Shown here: positions 1 to 6,408 of the stretch, piece after piece
Numbering within the stretch: the first letter of the stretch is position 1
Layout of the letters: every line of letters starts with the position of its first letter
NCBI GenBank assembly: GCA_029940345.1
Contig: JAOZRC010000197.1
Coordinates: forward strand, 1-8,667
From: Desulfobacterales bacterium
Lineage (GTDB): Bacteria > Desulfobacterota > Desulfobacteria > Desulfobacterales > JAUCGF01
Direction of reading: 5' to 3'
Length of the DNA stretch: 8,667 nt
Program-made: the position numbers and the translations under genes
Notes under the pieces: generated by a model
What the model saw: only the letters and a program-made list of their open reading frames with translations
What the model was told of the DNA's origin: nothing
Database searches by the model: none

Positions 1-2
1 CA

Positions 3-128
3 ATGAACAATGTTGACGAAATATTGAATTTACAACCGATGGGTTCAAAAGCCAAACCTTATCAAGTCAAACAGATTCGAAATATCATATTGAAATACAA
101 ACTGAATTTGAGAGTACACGATGAATAA
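3..128 (+). CDS. 41-aa ORF of unknown function overlapping the HicB gene
   Basis: I do not recognise this short ORF. It reads MNNVDEILNLQPMG and ends KLNLRVHDE, is lysine-rich and has no membrane segment. It could be a complete small gene from the ATG at 3, or the 3' end of a longer gene that starts left of the window. Its TAA stop (126-128) lies inside the next gene, whose ATG is at 121. The 8-bp overlap is typical of translationally coupled toxin-antitoxin pairs. HicA toxins usually sit directly upstream of hicB in this way, but this peptide lacks the recognisable HicA GSHH-type histidine motif and is shorter than HicA (about 60-80 aa). It may be a different partner, a remnant, or chance. 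Confidence 0.4.
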   Translation: MNNVDEILNLQPMGSKAKPYQVKQIRNIILKYKLNLRVHDE

Positions 129-330
129 ATATGAAATAGTTATTTTTTGGAGTGACGAAGATAAATCGTTTATTGCCGAAGTTCCTGAATTATCCGGATG
201 CATGGCAGATGGAAAAACACATCAACAAGCCCTTTCAAATGCTGAAATTATTATAAATGAATGGATTGAAACGGCAAGAGAACTGGGGCGCGAAATCCCG
301 CGTGCTAAAGGACGATTATTGTTTGCATAA
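121..330 (+). CDS. HicB-like antitoxin (short UPF0150-type protein)
   Basis: This 69-aa protein has the partial RNase-H-like fold signature of HicB antitoxins: an opening beta strand (YEIVIFWSDEDKSFIAEVPE), the PELSGCMADGKTHQQAL turn, a helix with ALSNAEIIINEWIETARE, and a closing IPRAKGRLLF strand. In HicAB systems HicB neutralises the mRNA-cleaving HicA toxin and often represses its own operon. This copy is the minimal form and has no C-terminal helix-turn-helix or ribbon-helix-helix DNA-binding domain. No HicA-like gene is visible. The upstream 41-codon ORF overlaps its start by 8 bp, and its stop codon directly abuts an in-frame brnT fragment. The family call is firm, but its partner and present activity are unknown. 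Confidence 0.8.
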   Translation: MNKYEIVIFWSDEDKSFIAEVPELSGCMADGKTHQQALSNAEIIINEWIETARELGREIPRAKGRLLFA

Positions 331-546
331 CATCAGAATTCACCTATGCTTGTGGCGCAAGATGACCGACAGGACTATGGTGAAGAACGAAATATCGGAA
401 TCGGAATGCTTGAAGGACGAATTATTATCATTATATTCACAAAACCGGATGCTGAAACCATCCGTATCATTTCAATGATGAAAGCGCTGACTCATGAAAA
501 AATCAGATATGAAAAACACCTCAGAAACCGACTGGGATATGATTGA
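331..546 (+). pseudogene. brnT: 5'-truncated BrnT-family toxin gene
   Basis: The reading frame that follows the HicB stop (328-330) matches the C-terminal two thirds of BrnT, a RelE-like ribonuclease toxin. The diagnostic pieces are QDYGEERNIGIG, a hydrophobic strand GRIIIIIF, and TIRIISMMKALTHEKIRYEKHL, which corresponds to the usual RIISARKAT-ERR-YE ending. Typical BrnT is about 90-95 aa. Here the conserved N-terminal part (F-W-D-x-x-K-x-x-x-N-x-x-K-H-G in the family) is missing, and the match begins within a few codons of the hicB stop, in the same frame. Translation could start at ATG 346 and give 66 aa, but no good ribosome-binding site precedes it. The product probably lacks the toxin core. 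It overlaps brnA by 53 bp. Confidence 0.7.
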
Positions 547-778
547 CTCACTGACAGACGAGACCATTGACCGAACAGAACTTCCTCCGTTAGATGACTC
601 TTTTTTTGCCAGGGCCAAGTGGCGAATGCCTGAAAAACCGGTGGCTGTCACCATTCATATCTCCCCTGACCTGCTCGAATGGTTCAAGGCTCAGGGCAGC
701 GAATATGAACAACGTATGAACGCCGCTCTTCGTATCTATGCTCTGGCACATAAAGATATCAGTTTATCGTCCGTATAG
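494..778 (+). CDS. brnA: BrnA-family antitoxin
   Basis: This 94-aa protein has the BrnA layout: an acidic, disordered N-terminus containing SETDWDMIDSLTDE and the TELPPLDDSFFARAKWRMP segment that contacts the toxin, then a ribbon-helix-helix-like DNA-binding part. That part has a strand VAVTIHI at about 50-56, a helix ISPDLLEWFKAQG at about 56-68, and a helix EYEQRMNAALRIYALAHK at about 70-87. BrnA binds and neutralises BrnT and represses the operon promoter. I chose the ATG at 494 because MKKSD-x-KNTS is the usual opening in this subfamily. The start lies inside brnT, which implies translational coupling. The gene looks intact although its toxin gene is truncated, so it may now be an orphan antitoxin or repressor. 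Confidence 0.8.
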   Translation: MKKSDMKNTSETDWDMIDSLTDETIDRTELPPLDDSFFARAKWRMPEKPVAVTIHISPDLLEWFKAQGSEYEQRMNAALRIYALAHKDISLSSV

Positions 779-794
779 ACAGCCAGTACGGAAA

Positions 795-812
795 TCTGTT
801 CCACGAAACAGA
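795..812 (+). other. Weak hairpin downstream of brnA
   Basis: TCTGTT (795-800) and AACAGA (807-812) can pair around a 6-nt loop, 17 bp after the brnA stop. No T-tract follows, so this is not a convincing terminator. The rest of the 779-883 gap shows no clear promoter for the following pseudogene. Confidence 0.2.
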
Positions 813-1500
813 CAAAAAGAAAATTGTTGGTGTTTAAGTTGATAGTCAAAATATCCCACAACCTGATAATTAAGAAAACTCAAATGATAAATCCGAAATC
901 CCATGATGCTTTGTTCAAATGGCTCATAGCCGCCTTCACCGAGGACTTTTTCCCGAAATCAAAGTAGGCGAATATACCTTCATTGATAAAGAATTCATTC
1001 GCAAATACGAGAGACTGAAAGAAAGTCTGAAAGGTGATCTGTTTTTAATGATGGAAGTGTGCATTGACGGCGAACTCCAGGAAATTGTCATTCAGATCGA
1101 ACATCAGAGTGAAAGAAAGGATGTTGCCGAACGTGTCTTCGAATATTCCAGTTATGCCTGGCTATTGAAAAAGAAACCTGTATGGAGTATGGTCATTTAT
1201 ACGGATGAAGCGGTCTGGCGGAAACCGGTTCCGGATCGGTTTCAGTTTGGTTATAGCCGAACAAAGGGGAAGCAGTTCTGTCATTTTGATGTTATTAAGG
1301 TCAAAGCGGAAAAGAGTCGCGATCTGATTCGGAAGCACTCCCTGCTTTGTAAACTGTTGGCGCTCAAAGCCGATGACAGAGACGCCGAACCTGAAGCATT
1401 AATCACTGCGATTTACCGTGCGGCGAATGCGATGAAAGATGAACTCACCAATGATCAACTGCTCCTTGTTGATTGATGGGTCAGTCTGTACAAAAAAATT

Positions 1501-1585
1501 CCTGCCCGCAGGATTAATAAACTACCCCGCCGCAAGCGGACGGGGTATTCTGAAAAGCATTGAACGCCCCAAGGGGCGGGGTATT
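1501..1585. repeat. Tandem GC-rich hairpins inserted in the Rpn pseudogene
   Basis: Three palindromes lie side by side: CCTGC-CC-GCAGG (1501-1512); a stem of TACCCCGCCGC (1523-1533) with GCGG and CGGGGTA (1536-1547, one bulged A); and CGCCCC-AA-GGGGCG (1565-1578). The last two both end in the shared block CGGGGTATT. The block separates the WVSLYKKIP segment from the NPMLRNKIRKEI segment of the broken gene and changes the frame. I therefore read it as an inserted dispersed-repeat fragment rather than gene sequence. An ATTAA occurs at both edges (1513-1517 and 1582-1586) and may mark the insertion. Confidence 0.5.
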
Positions 1586-1622
1586 AAACCCGATGCTTCG
1601 CAATAAAATCAGAAAGGAGATA

Positions 1623-1767
1623 GTAATAGTTCACCGTAAATTTGCAGGGAGCAGTCGAATCTGGCAGTCTGCCTTTGCTGTGCCGCTCGCTTCGCTCGCG
1701 GTAGGGCGAAAAAAATTTTCGCACTCCTACGAATACTGTCCTCTGCGACTTTGCGGTGAACTATTAC
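1623..1767. mobile_element. 145-bp MITE-like element with 25-bp terminal inverted repeats and 8-bp target duplication
   Basis: The ends are inverted copies. The left end, 1623-1647, begins GTAATAGTTCACCG and matches the reverse complement of 1743-1767 at 22 of 25 positions. The element is flanked on both sides by AGGAGATA (1615-1622 and 1768-1775), a perfect 8-bp target-site duplication. Internally there is a hairpin GCGAAAA-AAA-TTTTCGC (1706-1722), extendable by GTAGG (1701-1705) and CCTAC (1726-1730), and a second GC-rich palindrome near 1682-1701. It encodes no transposase, so it must have been moved by an enzyme encoded elsewhere. Removing it and one duplicate restores the expected reading KIRKEIKMDFVETT of the host gene. 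The net insertion (153 bp) keeps the frame. Confidence 0.85.
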
Positions 1768-1994
1768 AGGAGATAAAGATGGATTTTGTGGAAACAACAA
1801 TCAGCGAACATATTTTTAATCAGGACCTGATCAAAGGCGAAGCTAAAGGTGAAGCCAAAGGCAAAGTCGAGGGCAAAGTTGAAGGCCAGATCGAACTTTT
1901 AGAAAAATTGTATCAGGAAGGTCTTTTAACAGCCAAGCAGTTAAAAGCCAAGATAGAACCGCTTCGCCAGATGATACGACAATTGACGACTTGA

Positions 1995-2307
1995 TTCCGA
2001 TACGGTTCAACCTCACCGGATAACGGGATTTTAGTGTATCGCCTTTAAAAGTCAATGTGCCCTTGAAAAAAATCGAAACCGGTTATTGGCAAATGAAACT
2101 TTCTGTTCATAACCGATTTGGGAATGCGTATTGCAGTCCGCATTTTAATCCGCTTTACCAGCCAGGTAAGTGTGCAAAATGTCGCCCATCTACGCTAAAC
2201 CTTTGGTTCATCACTCCCAGGTAAAGTGTAAACTACTTTCGGGATAAAACGAAGGATGCCTTTTACAGGGCCAATGCACGTCTAAACCACTTTGATCGGA
2301 TTCATAT
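1995..2307. other. Intergenic region between the Rpn pseudogene and lon
   Basis: No supported gene lies here. It holds a hairpin CGGTTAT (2080-2086) with ATAACCG (2109-2115) around a 22-nt loop, and weak pairing of CGATAC (1998-2003) with GTATCG (2036-2041). The stretch 2191-2260 is a copy of a dispersed repeat listed separately. No clear terminator for lon (transcribed leftward and ending at 2308) was found. Confidence 0.5.
2191..2260 (-). repeat. Dispersed ~70-bp repeat, copy 1 (inverted relative to copy 2)
   Basis: The reverse complement of this segment aligns without gaps to 6339-6408 at about 56 of 70 positions. Shared blocks are GGCATCCTTC, GTTTACACTTT, GGAGTG, TGAACC and AAGGTTTAGC. 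The two copies face each other across the lon/hsp20 locus. The copy contains the short imperfect palindrome GCTAAACC-TTT-GGTTCATC. Its mobility mechanism is unknown. Confidence 0.65.
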
Positions 2308-4662
2308 CTACTTTCCTTTTATGTGTATTTTGAGCGCAATTTTTAACACATCTGTCATGTAATCGACAAAGTGAAAATTAATTTCGCTTTTCACTTTTTC
2401 AGGAATATCTTCCAAATCCTTTTCATTCCATTTTGGTATGATCACCGTTTTGATTCCGGCCCGGTGCGCCGCCAGCATTTTTTCTTTGACACCGCCGACG
2501 GGCAGAACATGGCCGCGTAATGTGATTTCACCTGTCATGGCGAGGTCCTGAGCAACGGTTTTGGCGGTTAAAAGAGACACCAGGGCGGTCATCATGGTAA
2601 CGCCGGCCGAAGGGCCATCCTTGGGCGTTGCACCGGCGGGGACATGGATATGGATATCGTGTGTGTCAAAAAAGTTTTCATCAATTCCCAGTGTGTCAGC
2701 ATTGGCGCGGATAAAGCTCAAGGCGGCGGTTGCGGACTCTTTCATCACATCTCCCAACTGGCCGGTAAGAGTCAACCCTTTTTTGCCTTTCATGGCCGTG
2801 GCTTCGATAAAAAGCAATGCACCGCCGGTAGGTGTCCAGGCCAGACCCATGACAACGCCGGGCGTCAGGGTTCTTTCACTGATCTGGCGGGTAAACCGCA
2901 ACGGCCCGAGATATTGACGAACACTTTTGATGTTAATTCGGACTTTTTTGACTTCTTTTTCAGCAATCTTGGTTGCGACGCCACGGCAAATGGCGGCAAT
3001 TTCACGCTCCATATTTCTCAAGCCGGCTTCACGCGTATATCCGGAAATAATGTGATTGAGCGCTGTTTTGTTAAATCTGATTTGGGAGGCTTTAAGGCCA
3101 TGAGCGTTGCGCTGGCGTGGAATAAGGTAGCGCGTGGCGATTTTGACTTTCTCATCCTCTGTGTAGCCTAACAGCTCAAGAACCTCCATGCGGTCTCTCA
3201 GCGCCGGCGGAACAGTATCCAACATATTCGCTGTGGTGATGAACATGACTTTAGACAGATCAAAGGCCACATCCAGGTAATGATCCGAAAAAGAGAAGTT
3301 TTGTTCAGGATCAAGCACTTCCAAAAGCGCGGCTGAGGGATCGCCCCGGAAATCACTGCCCACCTTGTCAATTTCATCTAACATAAACACCGGATTATTT
3401 GAACCGGCGCGTCGGATGCCCTGGATGATCCGTCCGGGAAGGGCGCCCACATAAGTGCGGCGATGGCCCCGGATTTCGGCTTCATCACGGACGCCTCCCA
3501 AAGAGATACGGATAAATTTACGCCCCAAGGCATTGGCGATAGAGCGTCCCAAAGAAGTTTTACCCGTTCCGGGAGGGCCGGCAAAACAGAGAATCGGTCC
3601 TTTGGAATCCGGTTTCAGTTTACGCACCGCCAGATATTCGATAATGCGCTTTTTCGCTTTTCCCAAGCCGTAATGGTCACGGTCCAGCACTTTACGCGCC
3701 TTTTTGGTGTCAAGATTATCCGAAGTGCTCTGATTCCAGGGGATTGCTGTTAACCAATCTAAGTAAGTGGACGCCACCGTGTATTCAGAAGAGGATGGGT
3801 GCATGCGCGATAGGCGCTTCAGTTCCCGCTCGGCTTCTTTAGACGCTTCTTCCGGCATATTGCTTTCATCTATTTTCGCCCGATATTCATCAACTTCAAC
3901 ACTGTCTTCATCTTTTTCGCCAAGCTCCTCTTTGATCGCTTTGAGTTGCTCGCGCAGATAATATTCCCGCTGCCGTTTATCCATGTCACCTTTCACCTGG
4001 GTTTGAATTTTATTGCCCAGTTCAAGGATTTCCAATTGATGATTGACCAGACGGGTGACTTCATTCAAGCGTTTTTTGACATCCGCGGTTTCCAGCACCT
4101 GTTGTTTGTCTTCGATTTTGATATTGAGCGTGGATGCGATCATATCCGCCAGAATACCGGGCTCCTGTATAGAATTGGCCATGGCCTCCATCTCCTGGGG
4201 AAGCCCGGGGGAGAGCGCAATGATTTTGGTGAATTGCCCGACAATATTCGCCATTAGCGCTTCAATCCGCTTGTTTTTTTGATCAATCTCCCTGATATGG
4301 GTGACTTGGGCCTTTAAGTAGGCTTGCCCCTTGATAAATTCTTTCACTTGGAAACGGGATAAACCCTGCACAAGCAGTTGGGCTTTGTTTTCATCCGCTT
4401 TGGCCATTTTAAGAATCAGGGCGCTGGAGCCGACGCGATAAAGGTCCCCAGGTGTTTCCATTTCTTTGTCGTAAGATGTTTTGGACACCAAGAGTCCGAT
4501 GATGCGATCTTTAGACATGGCTTCATCAATCAGTTGAATCGAATCACGCGCCATGATAATAAGCGGTAAAACCATTTTGGGAAAGAGGGTGGTGTCAAAA
4601 AGTGGCAAAATGGGAAGGAGCGTTGGGATATGTTCAGGACTCAAATCTTGGGGTTGTTCCAT
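2308..4662 (-). CDS. lon: ATP-dependent Lon protease
   Basis: Lon is a cytoplasmic hexameric AAA+ serine protease that unfolds and degrades damaged and regulatory proteins. The 784-aa product has the standard length and order. The N-terminal LON substrate-binding domain starts with [13 protein letters not shown] and covers roughly residues 10-205. A helical linker contains [21 protein letters not shown]. The AAA+ module has Walker [10 protein letters not shown] (362-370), Walker B VFMLDEID (D429, E430), sensor-1 N479 and sensor-2 R549. The protease domain has the Ser-Lys dyad S685 (PKDGPSAG) and K728 (GGVKEK), at the same 43-residue spacing as E. coli S679/K722. I chose ATG at 4662 because GGAGGTGA lies just upstream on the coding strand and the following residues match Lon N-termini. 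The gene follows a small heat-shock protein gene 130 bp upstream on the same strand, suggesting a stress operon. Confidence 0.97.
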   Translation of the reverse strand: MEQPQDLSPEHIPTLLPILPLFDTTLFPKMVLPLIIMARDSIQLIDEAMSKDRIIGLLVSKTSYDKEMETPGDLYRVGSSALILKMAKADENKAQLLVQGLSRFQVKEFIKGQAYLKAQVTHIREIDQKNKRIEALMANIVGQFTKIIALSPGLPQEMEAMANSIQEPGILADMIASTLNIKIEDKQQVLETADVKKRLNEVTRLVNHQLEILELGNKIQTQVKGDMDKRQREYYLREQLKAIKEELGEKDEDSVEVDEYRAKIDESNMPEEASKEAERELKRLSRMHPSSSEYTVASTYLDWLTAIPWNQSTSDNLDTKKARKVLDRDHYGLGKAKKRIIEYLAVRKLKPDSKGPILCFAGPPGTGKTSLGRSIANALGRKFIRISLGGVRDEAEIRGHRRTYVGALPGRIIQGIRRAGSNNPVFMLDEIDKVGSDFRGDPSAALLEVLDPEQNFSFSDHYLDVAFDLSKVMFITTANMLDTVPPALRDRMEVLELLGYTEDEKVKIATRYLIPRQRNAHGLKASQIRFNKTALNHIISGYTREAGLRNMEREIAAICRGVATKIAEKEVKKVRINIKSVRQYLGPLRFTRQISERTLTPGVVMGLAWTPTGGALLFIEATAMKGKKGLTLTGQLGDVMKESATAALSFIRANADTLGIDENFFDTHDIHIHVPAGATPKDGPSAGVTMMTALVSLLTAKTVAQDLAMTGEITLRGHVLPVGGVKEKMLAAHRAGIKTVIIPKWNEKDLEDIPEKVKSEINFHFVDYMTDVLKIALKIHIKGK

Positions 4663-4670
4663 AAGGTCAC

Positions 4671-4679
4671 CTCCGAAAT
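4671..4679 (-). promoter_or_regulatory. Strong ribosome-binding site of lon
   Basis: On the minus strand TTCGGAGGTGACCTT precedes the ATG at 4662. The GGAGGTGA core, about 5 nt from the start, fixes the lon start and rules out the 37-codon upstream extension that begins at 4773. Confidence 0.75.
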
Positions 4680-4792
4680 ATTGGGTGTTCCGTTTTTGGG
4701 TTCTTTTCTGCAAAATGTTCATCAGCGGGGAAATTTTGGCCAAGAGTTTATTGCAAAACCATGATTTTATCATGTTCGCAAGCCAAGCCCGT

Positions 4793-5251
4793 TTATTCTG
4801 AAATCGGTATTTTATACGTTTTGTCTAAATATAGCTTGGCAAGGCGAATTTCTAAAAATCCGTCCTCATAAGAAGCTTTGACTTTTTCCGTATTGATAGG
4901 CAGTGGCAGATACAGGATGCGTTCAAATCTTCCATAGCGGATTTCGGCCAGACGATACTTGATATTATTCACGCGCGGTGTTCCAAGCCGCATCCCGGTG
5001 ATTTTCACCGCCTTATTATTAATCTCAATCTCAAGGTCCTCTTTTTTCACACCTGCAATGGTCCCCAAGATGATGATTTCCCTGGCCGTTTCATACATAT
5101 CCATCTGCGGCTTCCAGTTTTGTTCCGAAATCGAAAACACAGGATTCACGGTTCGGAACATATCCTCAAAGCATTTATCAGAAAAGCATTTATCAGAACT
5201 GGCGGCAAGTTTACTGAAATCATCGCCAAAGCGAATTTTGATATAGTCCAT
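4793..5251 (-). CDS. Small heat-shock protein, divergent Hsp20/alpha-crystallin family
   Basis: Hsp20 proteins are ATP-independent holdase chaperones. This 152-aa member has an alpha-crystallin domain starting near [20 protein letters not shown] (residues 46-65). It includes [36 protein letters not shown] and the A-x-x-x-n-G-V-L equivalent [10 protein letters not shown] (126-135, with GFL for GVL). It ends in KIPISE, whose IPI is the C-terminal I-x-I motif used in oligomer assembly. The ATG at 5251 is preferred over an upstream TTG at 5266, since GGGAG sits about 9 nt before it. The N-terminal arm carries a tandem [10 protein letters not shown] (from residue 19) made by a 15-bp DNA duplication, giving C22 and C27. 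It is the first gene of a probable operon with lon. Confidence 0.88.
   Translation of the reverse strand: MDYIKIRFGDDFSKLAASSDKCFSDKCFEDMFRTVNPVFSISEQNWKPQMDMYETAREIIILGTIAGVKKEDLEIEINNKAVKITGMRLGTPRVNNIKYRLAEIRYGRFERILYLPLPINTEKVKASYEDGFLEIRLAKLYLDKTYKIPISE
5169..5198. repeat. Perfect 2 x 15-bp tandem repeat inside the minus-strand hsp20 gene
   Basis: AAGCATTTATCAGAA occurs at 5169-5183 and again at 5184-5198 without mismatch. Being a multiple of three, it duplicates five residues (SDKCF) in the protein's N-terminal arm and keeps the frame. The exact identity suggests a recent slippage event. Confidence 0.85.
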
Positions 5252-5345
5252 TCCTAATTCTCCCAAGTATGTTACTAACAGGATTCTTCTTTAAATTTCA
5301 TCGGACTGTTTAACATGCCATTAGATTCTTGTAAAGTTAATACAT

Positions 5346-5385
5346 TTGTCCTTGCTTGACAAGAAAAAAGGCGGTCTTAAATTAT
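5346..5385 (+). promoter_or_regulatory. Candidate promoter with inverted repeat for the plus-strand hsp20 gene
   Basis: TTGACA (5356-5361) matches the sigma-70 -35 consensus. It is followed after 18 bp by AATTAT (5380-5385), a fair -10, about 75 bp before the gene. The -35 lies in TTGTC-N7-GACAA (5346-5350 and 5358-5362), a possible operator. Because the box is palindromic, a minus-strand TTGTCA-17-TAACTT could serve the divergent gene, but its -10 is poor. No clear sigma-32 or CIRCE element was found. Confidence 0.4.
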
Positions 5386-5449
5386 AGCTAATAAGATCAA
5401 ACGTTTAGTATTAATTATCAATATTGGCAAATAAACCTGAACCGCACAA

Positions 5450-5457
5450 GGAGGTGT
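5450..5457 (+). promoter_or_regulatory. Strong ribosome-binding site of the plus-strand hsp20 gene
   Basis: AAGGAGGTG lies a few bases before the ATG at 5462, close to a perfect Shine-Dalgarno sequence, and supports this start. Confidence 0.75.
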
Positions 5458-5461
5458 CGTA

Positions 5462-5911
5462 ATGACAATCGTCAGATGGGAGCCTTTCAGAGGTGTCGCT
5501 GCCCTTCAAGACCGTATCAATCGCGCTTTTGAAGATGCGTTCCCCCAGACCCGGGAAACAGAAGATGAAATCGCAATGTGTTCATGGCGTCCGGCCGTGG
5601 ATATTCATAAAACCGACGATGGCATCGTCGTGCAGGCCGATTTGCCCGGCGTTAAAAAAGAGGGGGTTTCCGTAGAAGTGAAAGAAAATATTCTGATTAT
5701 TCGGGGAGAGCGTAAAACCGATGCGTCGATTAAGGAGGAAAATTACTTCCGTCGAGAACGCTGTTTCGGAACATTTAGCCGCTCTTTTACGCTCAATGAA
5801 GCGATTCATCCCGACAAGATCAGCGCCAAATTTAAAGACGGCGTGTTGGAAATCACCATTCCCGAACCGGAAGTGACCAAACCTAAACAGATCACGGTGA
5901 ATGTTGAATAG
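5462..5911 (+). CDS. Small heat-shock protein, Hsp20/alpha-crystallin family
   Basis: This 149-aa canonical bacterial Hsp20 opens with MTIVRWEPFRGVAALQDRIN, the usual N-terminal arm. The alpha-crystallin domain begins at SWRPAVDIHKTDDGIVVQAD (41-60) and continues through LPGVKKEGVSVEVKENILII, the loop region GERKTDASIKEENYFRRER, and FGTFSRSFTLNEAI. It then has the signature AKFKDGVLEITIPE (122-135, GVL at 127-129). The C-terminal KQITV supplies an I-x-V anchor motif (144-146). It binds unfolding proteins in the cytoplasm for later refolding or degradation. It is transcribed away from the second hsp20 and lon, from a shared 210-bp intergenic region. Two differently diverged Hsp20s side by side often co-assemble or divide labour; that role here is inference. 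Confidence 0.95.
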   Translation: MTIVRWEPFRGVAALQDRINRAFEDAFPQTRETEDEIAMCSWRPAVDIHKTDDGIVVQADLPGVKKEGVSVEVKENILIIRGERKTDASIKEENYFRRERCFGTFSRSFTLNEAIHPDKISAKFKDGVLEITIPEPEVTKPKQITVNVE

Positions 5912-6110
5912 GATCGGGGACGTTACGGACCGAACGTCGAACATTCAACATCGAACTTTCAACATTCAATGAGGAAACGGGATTGCAATTTGCCTTGCGT
6001 GGTGTTTTACGCATCGTTGCGAGGCAATATCTCGTAACGAGCAAGTAGTTCGACTTGTCCCGACTTGTCCCGCCTTATGCTAAAAAGGTAAACTGCTTTT
6101 AGGCTACTAT
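5912..6110. other. Repeat-rich intergenic DNA after hsp20
   Basis: No gene is supported here. The region contains a stem GACGTT (5919-5924) with AACGTC (5933-5938), 8 bp after the hsp20 stop but with no T-run. It also has two 14-bp tandem copies of TCGAAC-A/T-TTCAACA (5937-5950 and 5951-5964), a stem TTGCCT (5990-5995) with AGGCAA (6022-6027), and a perfect 10-bp tandem CGACTTGTCC (6051-6060 and 6061-6070). Confidence 0.6.
5937..5964. repeat. Two 14-bp tandem repeats
   Basis: TCGAACATTCAACA (5937-5950) is followed directly by TCGAACTTTCAACA (5951-5964), one mismatch apart. A partial unit lies on each side. Confidence 0.7.
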
Positions 6111-6292
6111 TTCTACTTTGGTAACTTAAATTTTGACTGCCATTTTTTACACCTACAATAGCCAGAACCATTAAAAATTGGCAAAATGTAGGGGGGGAGC
6201 CTAGCGGAACCCACCATTCGTTAATCAGGCGGCCATATTGGTGGGTTCCGCTAGGCTCCACCCACCCTACATATCAATTTACCAAAGTAGAA
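6111..6292. mobile_element. 182-bp MITE-like element with nested GTAGGG-type palindrome
   Basis: The outer ends are a perfect 14-bp inverted repeat, TTCTACTTTGGTAA at 6111-6124 and its complement at 6279-6292. The match extends to 17 of 19. CTAT flanks both sides (6107-6110 and 6293-6296), compatible with a 4-bp target duplication. Inside is a long hairpin: AGCCTAGCGGAACCCACCA (6198-6216) pairs perfectly with 6239-6257 around a 22-nt loop. Imperfect ATGTAGGG blocks flank it and resemble the widespread GTAGGGTGGG...ACCCACC dispersed palindrome. No transposase is encoded. An ORF on the minus strand here is only a by-product of the hairpin. Confidence 0.7.
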
Positions 6293-6338
6293 CTATGAAG
6301 AATGTCTGATTTTGTTACATTTATTCTATCACCCTTCC

Positions 6339-6408
6339 GGCATCCTTCATTTTGGCGTAAAAGTGGTTTACACTTTTCGTCGGAGTGCTGAACCGAAGGT
6401 TTAGCACA
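6339..6408 (+). repeat. Dispersed ~70-bp repeat, copy 2
   Basis: This is the partner of the inverted copy at 2191-2260, about 80% identical over 70 ungapped positions. It starts GGCATCCTTC and runs through GTTTACACTTT to AAGGTTTAGC, where it overlaps the left arm of the double palindrome at 6382-6446. Confidence 0.65.

Larger units (their letters stand above)
884..1994 (+). pseudogene. Rpn-family recombination-promoting nuclease / putative transposase, multiply disrupted
   Basis: This is one decayed gene in pieces. It opens at ATG 884 with MINPKSHDALFKWLIAAFTE, the family N-terminus. Near the T5C3 run at 947-954 the homologous frame shifts (frame 2 to frame 1) and a few residues appear lost. 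The nuclease core then runs to 1473. It carries the PD-(D/E)XK-like acidic residue in GDLF (codon 1036-1038) and the QIEHQS motif (E codon at 1099). A TGA at 1474-1476 interrupts LLLVD-stop-WVSLYKKIP. Two GC-rich hairpins (1501-1585) and a 145-bp MITE (1623-1767) follow. The C-terminal tail MDFVETTISEHIFNQ, with KGE/KVEG repeats and a helix LLEKLYQEGLLTAKQ, ends at 1994. Rpn proteins are typically about 300 aa DNA endonucleases linked to recombination. This copy cannot make a full protein. Confidence 0.8.

Noticed and set aside
947..954. Programmed -1 frameshift in the Rpn gene
   Set aside because: The run is not a canonical slippery heptamer, residues seem to be missing at the junction, and further lesions follow downstream.
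2093..2224. 43-codon ORF beginning MKLSVHNRFGNAY with two Cys
   Set aside because: No ribosome-binding site or known family, and its end runs into the dispersed repeat. Most likely chance.
2561..3171. Plus-strand ORFs of 118 and 175 aa opposite lon
   Set aside because: They lie entirely antisense to a well-conserved lon gene and have no recognisable domains.
4663..4773. 37-residue N-terminal extension of Lon
   Set aside because: It has no similarity to Lon N-termini, and a strong GGAGGTGA ribosome-binding site sits inside it just before ATG 4662.
5252..5266. TTG start for the minus-strand Hsp20
   Set aside because: The ATG at 5251 has a better-placed GGGAG, and the extra MGELG residues arise from that ribosome-binding region itself.
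6007..6261. 84-aa minus-strand ORF
   Set aside because: It is made mostly of the MITE hairpin and flanking short repeats, so its sequence follows from the palindrome.
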